Source of the DNA: Kiritimatiellales bacterium
Lineage (GTDB): Bacteria > Verrucomicrobiota > Kiritimatiellia > Kiritimatiellales > Pontiellaceae
Direction of reading: 5' to 3'
DNA: 64,000 nucleotides
Assembly (NCBI GenBank): GCA_003246265.1
Contig: QKAU01000008.1
Coordinates: forward strand, 44,408-108,407
Numbering within the stretch: position 1 is the stretch's first letter; each line of letters opens with the position of its first letter. Shown here one piece after another: positions 61,239-64,000 of this stretch. Made by a program: the position numbers and the translations under genes. The notes beneath the pieces were generated by a model that searched no databases, was not told the DNA's origin, and saw only the letters and a list, made by a program, of their open reading frames with translations.

Positions 61239-62101
61239 AAAGCGCCCTTTCCATCGCAGCATTGAACGGTTCATCCTTCAGTATTCCCCTGCTGTTCATG
61301 CACGCATGCTGTGCTGGAATCTTTTTCGTCAGGGGTGGATGGCCCGCCTTCGTCGTATTTGCCTCAACCTACCTGCTTCACGTGTTCGCCCTGACCGCGG
61401 GATACCACCGCTATTTCTCGCACAAGTCGTTCAGCACCAGCCGCGTGTTCCAGTTCATCCTTGCGCTGCTCGGAACCACGGCGGCGCAGCGCGATCCACT
61501 CTGGTGGGCAAGCCACCACCGCATGCATCACCTGAACGCGGACACGGAGAACGATCCCCATTCCCCGCGACACCACGGTTTCTGGTGGGCACACATGGGC
61601 TGGGTCATGAAGCGCGAATGGATGGAAACCCGCTTCGACAGGATCAAGGATTTCGCGAAATACCCGGAACTCTTGTGGCTCAACCGCCATCCCTATGCAC
61701 CCGCCTTCGGATTCGCCTGCCTCCTGCTCGGACTCGGCGCGCTGCTCAACCGCCTCCATCCCGGCTGGGGTGTTTCCGGTTGGCAGTTCGTCTTCTACGG
61801 CTTCTTCCTGAGCACCGTCGCTGTCTACCATGTCACCTTCTGCATCAACTCCGTCGCCCACATGTTTGGGAAGAAGCGCTACGACATCGACGACGACAGC
61901 CGCAACAACTGGCTGCTCGGACTGCTGGCCATGGGCGAAGGTTGGCACAACAACCACCACCGCTACGCCGTCTGCGCCCGGCAAGGCTTCCGCTGGTGGG
62001 AAATCGACCTGACCTATGCCATCCTTCGCCTGCTGCAATGGATGGGCATCGTCTGGGACATCCGCGAACCGCCCCGAAGCATCCTGGAAGGAGGTGCCTG
62101 A
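61235..62101 (+). CDS. Acyl-CoA/acyl-lipid delta-9-type fatty acid desaturase
   Basis: 288 residues. Three histidine boxes that bind the diiron centre are present: HRYFSH, HRMHH and HNNHH. There are four or so membrane segments (IPLLFMHACCAGIFFV, FVVFASTYLLHVFAL, AFGFACLLLGLGALL, FVFYGFFLSTVAVYHVTFC). It uses oxygen to introduce a double bond, so some exposure to oxygen is implied. It sits behind the sigma/anti-sigma pair with ATGA coupling and precedes the CFA-like gene with a one-base overlap. Confidence 0.92.
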   Translation: MKSALSIAALNGSSFSIPLLFMHACCAGIFFVRGGWPAFVVFASTYLLHVFALTAGYHRYFSHKSFSTSRVFQFILALLGTTAAQRDPLWWASHHRMHHLNADTENDPHSPRHHGFWWAHMGWVMKREWMETRFDRIKDFAKYPELLWLNRHPYAPAFGFACLLLGLGALLNRLHPGWGVSGWQFVFYGFFLSTVAVYHVTFCINSVAHMFGKKRYDIDDDSRNNWLLGLLAMGEGWHNNHHRYAVCARQGFRWWEIDLTYAILRLLQWMGIVWDIREPPRSILEGGA

Positions 62102-63117
62102 TGGATCTCCTGCGACTCGCCGAAACGGGGCGCATGCCCGATGCAGCCCTTCGAGCCGGCATCCGCAAGCTGCTGCGGGACCGCCTCCGGATGGAGTCGC
62201 GGGCCTCGAGAGCTGGGCAGCTCGAAGCCCTTTACCGCTTCGCCGCGGCGATGGAAGACCAACCGGTGGCGATCGCCACCGACACCGCCAACGAACAGCA
62301 CTACGAGCTTCCGGCGGGTTTTTTCCAGACCTTCATGGGGCCGCATCTCAAATACAGCTGCGGCTACTGGCCGCTCCCGGAGACCCCCTTGGCCGGGTCC
62401 GAGGAGGAAATGCTGCGCCTGACCTGCGCGCGGGCAGGAATCGAGGACGGCATGGACATCCTGGAGCTCGGCTGCGGCTGGGGCTCGCTTTCGCTCTGGA
62501 TGGCGCAGCACTACCCCAATTGCAGTATCACCGCCGTATCGAACTCCGGCTCCCAGAAGCGGTTCATTGATGCGCGCGGCATGCCGAACCTCGAGGTCGT
62601 CACGGCGGACATGAACCGGTTCTCGGCCCAACGGACCTTCGACCGCGTCGTCTCCGTCGAAATGTTCGAGCACATGCGAAACTGGCCGGAGCTGCTGCGC
62701 CGGATCAACCGCTGGCTGAAGGACGACGGGCGTCTTTTCCTCCATATCTTCGTGCACCGGGAACTCGCCTACCTGTTCAACGGATCCGGAAAAACCAACT
62801 GGATGGCCGAACACTTCTTCAAAGAGGGCATGATGCCCTCCGAGGGGTTGCTGTTCATGCTCAACGACGACCTGCTCGTCGTAAACCACTGGTGCGTCAA
62901 CGGCAGGCACTATGCAAAAACCCTGCGCGCCTGGCTCGATGCAATCGACCGCAACCGCGACGCCGCCATTGCAATCCTCGCCCGGCAGCTTGGCCCGTAC
63001 GAAGCCGTCCTGCAGTTCGGACGCTGGCGCATCTTCTTCATGGCCTGCGAGGAACTGTTTGGATTCAAGGAGGGCAACGAATGGTACGTGGCACATTATC
63101 TATTGGAAAAACGCTGA
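62101..63117 (+). CDS. Cyclopropane-fatty-acid synthase-family methyltransferase
   Basis: 338 residues. The SAM site is LELGCGWGSLSLWMAQ, and later EMFEHMRNWPELLRRINRWLKDDGRLFLHIF and NGRHYAKTLRAWLDAIDRN. This belongs to the branch shared with plant coclaurine N-methyltransferase-like and CFA-like enzymes rather than to E. coli Cfa itself. Lying directly after a desaturase it could methylate the new double bond to a cyclopropane or methyl branch. It overlaps the lipoprotein gene by 37 bases. Confidence 0.83.
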   Translation: MDLLRLAETGRMPDAALRAGIRKLLRDRLRMESRASRAGQLEALYRFAAAMEDQPVAIATDTANEQHYELPAGFFQTFMGPHLKYSCGYWPLPETPLAGSEEEMLRLTCARAGIEDGMDILELGCGWGSLSLWMAQHYPNCSITAVSNSGSQKRFIDARGMPNLEVVTADMNRFSAQRTFDRVVSVEMFEHMRNWPELLRRINRWLKDDGRLFLHIFVHRELAYLFNGSGKTNWMAEHFFKEGMMPSEGLLFMLNDDLLVVNHWCVNGRHYAKTLRAWLDAIDRNRDAAIAILARQLGPYEAVLQFGRWRIFFMACEELFGFKEGNEWYVAHYLLEKR

Positions 63118-63689
63118 CCGCCCTAGCGGCGGCTGGAGCACTCATGGCAACGGGATGCGCAAGTAGATCGAAAGCAATCGACCTCGGCGAACACAAGGCC
63201 GCGCTGGAACGCACGGCGGCCATGGCGTTGCTCGAACCCGGTAGCGGAACCGAAAAGGCGGCGCTGCAGCGGTTCGACGAGTTCTACGCCGTCTATTCGG
63301 CCGAGCAGATCCGGAAAAGCGTGCGCAACGTCTATGCGGAAAACGCGTGGTTCGGAGACCCCTTCCACCAGGTTCAGGGGATCGATGCGATCGAAAGCTA
63401 CTTCCTCGCGATGGCCGAACCGGTCGAAAACTGCACCTTCCGGGTAGACCACATGCAGCGCAGCGGCATCGACTACTTTGCGCGCTGGACGATGGTGCTC
63501 GAATCGAAGGCTGCCAAGGGAGGCCCAATCGAGGCGATTGGCTTCTCACACGTGCGCTTCGATGCCGAGGGAAAGATCGTGTTCCAGCAGGACTACTGGG
63601 ACACCAGCGCGATGTTCGACCGCCTGCCGCTAGTCGGTTTTTGGACGCGGCTTGTGAAGGGGCGTATCATGAAAGGAATCGGGGAATGA
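63081..63689 (+). CDS. Lipoprotein with SnoaL-like domain
   Basis: 202 residues from the ATG at 63081, which has AGGAGGG eight bases ahead within the CFA-like gene. The lipobox is LMATGCAS. The remaining part is a cone-like NTF2/SnoaL fold: [49 protein letters not shown], then [21 protein letters not shown]. Such domains bind small hydrophobic molecules; the ligand here is unknown but a lipid product is plausible. It overlaps the peroxidase start by 4 bases. Confidence 0.82.
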   Translation: MVRGTLSIGKTLTALAAAGALMATGCASRSKAIDLGEHKAALERTAAMALLEPGSGTEKAALQRFDEFYAVYSAEQIRKSVRNVYAENAWFGDPFHQVQGIDAIESYFLAMAEPVENCTFRVDHMQRSGIDYFARWTMVLESKAAKGGPIEAIGFSHVRFDAEGKIVFQQDYWDTSAMFDRLPLVGFWTRLVKGRIMKGIGE

Positions 63690-64000
63690 AGGTCATCGCA
63701 CGGCTAGCCACGGCCTGCCTGTTCGCGGCAGGCTGCACATCGTCCGAACAAAGGGAGGTCCCCATGGAAGGATTCCATGCCATAGCGGTCCGCACCATCG
63801 ACGGCGAATCCACCACGATGGGCGCCTTCGCGGGCAAGGTGCTGCTGATCGTCAACACCGCCAGCAAGTGCGGATTCACCGGACAGTATGCCGGCCTCGA
63901 GACGCTCTACCAAAAGTACCGCGAACAGGACTTCGCCGTACTGGGCTTCCCCTCCAACGACTTCCTCGGGCAGGAGCCGGGGAGCAACGAACAGATCGCC
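63686..64000 (+). CDS. Glutathione peroxidase-like lipoprotein (3' end cut by window)
   Basis: 105 codons to the window end with no stop; the frame starts at the ATG at 63686, overlapping the previous stop by 4 bases. The N-terminus is a short lipoprotein signal ([11 protein letters not shown]). The core [19 protein letters not shown] carries the peroxidatic cysteine in place of selenocysteine, followed by [20 protein letters not shown]. It reduces hydroperoxides; bacterial members often use thioredoxin. It is anchored at the envelope and belongs to the sigma-led operon. Confidence 0.9.
   Translation, partial: MKVIARLATACLFAAGCTSSEQREVPMEGFHAIAVRTIDGESTTMGAFAGKVLLIVNTASKCGFTGQYAGLETLYQKYREQDFAVLGFPSNDFLGQEPGSNEQIA

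Noticed and set aside
61306-63117. 603-residue plus-strand ORF
   Set aside because: Its first 265 residues are a wrong-frame reading of the desaturase; the real gene starts at 62101.

Overview
The window is a gene-dense, GC-rich chromosomal segment of a Gram-negative (diderm) bacterium. It carries lipid A and LPS-export genes (lpxC, lptC/A/B), outer-membrane and lipoprotein-type proteins, a PEP-CTERM protein and an SHD1-domain protein. It also has a Ser/Thr kinase with the DWG motif and C-terminal membrane segment seen in the PVC superphylum, a PVC-style ECF sigma factor, RNase HIII, and an HPr kinase with a Ser46-type HPr. My inference is a member of the PVC group, most likely Kiritimatiellota or a related Verrucomicrobia lineage. 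hypCDE and an octaheme cytochrome c suggest anaerobic or redox-versatile metabolism. No rRNA, CRISPR array, IS element, prophage or plasmid origin was seen. No gap without a gene exceeds 300 bases; the largest is about 220.

Layout. 1-2.6 kb: a cut-off outer-membrane barrel gene and three unknown exported proteins (minus strand). 2.6-6.8 kb: rnhC, rpmE, prfA, nadB (plus). 6.8-11.4 kb: a tightly overlapping minus-strand operon of TPR protein, ExbB, ExbD, TonB-like protein and a small zinc-ribbon membrane protein. 11.5-24.4 kb: the rif operon in classical order, tRNA-Thr, tuf, rpmG, tRNA-Trp, secE, nusG, rplKAJL, rpoB, rpoC, with a consensus promoter at one end and an intrinsic terminator at the other. 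24.4-28.6 kb: hypC, hypD, an ankyrin lipoprotein, hypE. 28.7-34.2 kb: yjbQ, lpxC, murJ, murC, murG. 34.2-36.1 kb: small membrane and secreted proteins, including one PEP-CTERM. 36.2-42.3 kb: epmA/efp, an SHD1 protein, a DUF4230 protein, an EEP-family phosphodiesterase, cardiolipin synthase and an ECF sigma factor. 42.3-47.6 kb: an atypical kinase, an octaheme cytochrome c fused to TPRs, and an HExxH membrane protein. 47.7-55 kb: lptC-lptA-lptB-hpf-hprK-ptsH-ptsI and gpmI. 55.2-60.2 kb: a pseudouridine synthase, thpR, an HExxH lipoprotein, amaP/asp23, accC/accB. 60.4-64 kb: an ECF sigma/zinc-finger anti-sigma pair leading an operon of desaturase, CFA-like methyltransferase, SnoaL-like lipoprotein and glutathione peroxidase, cut by the window end.

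How the genes fit together. Several groups are functional units: transcription/translation core (rif operon), hydrogenase metallocentre assembly (hypCDE), envelope building (lpx, mur, lpt), EF-P with its lysyl modification enzyme, the two acetyl-CoA carboxylase subunits, and a regulatory PTS with no sugar permease in view. The strongest candidates for less-described biology are the sigma-factor-led lipid/peroxide operon at the right end, the ankyrin lipoprotein translationally coupled inside the hyp operon, the TPR-ExbB-ExbD-TonB-like operon, and the kinase lacking its canonical lysine. All functions are inferred from motifs read by eye; no database search was run.
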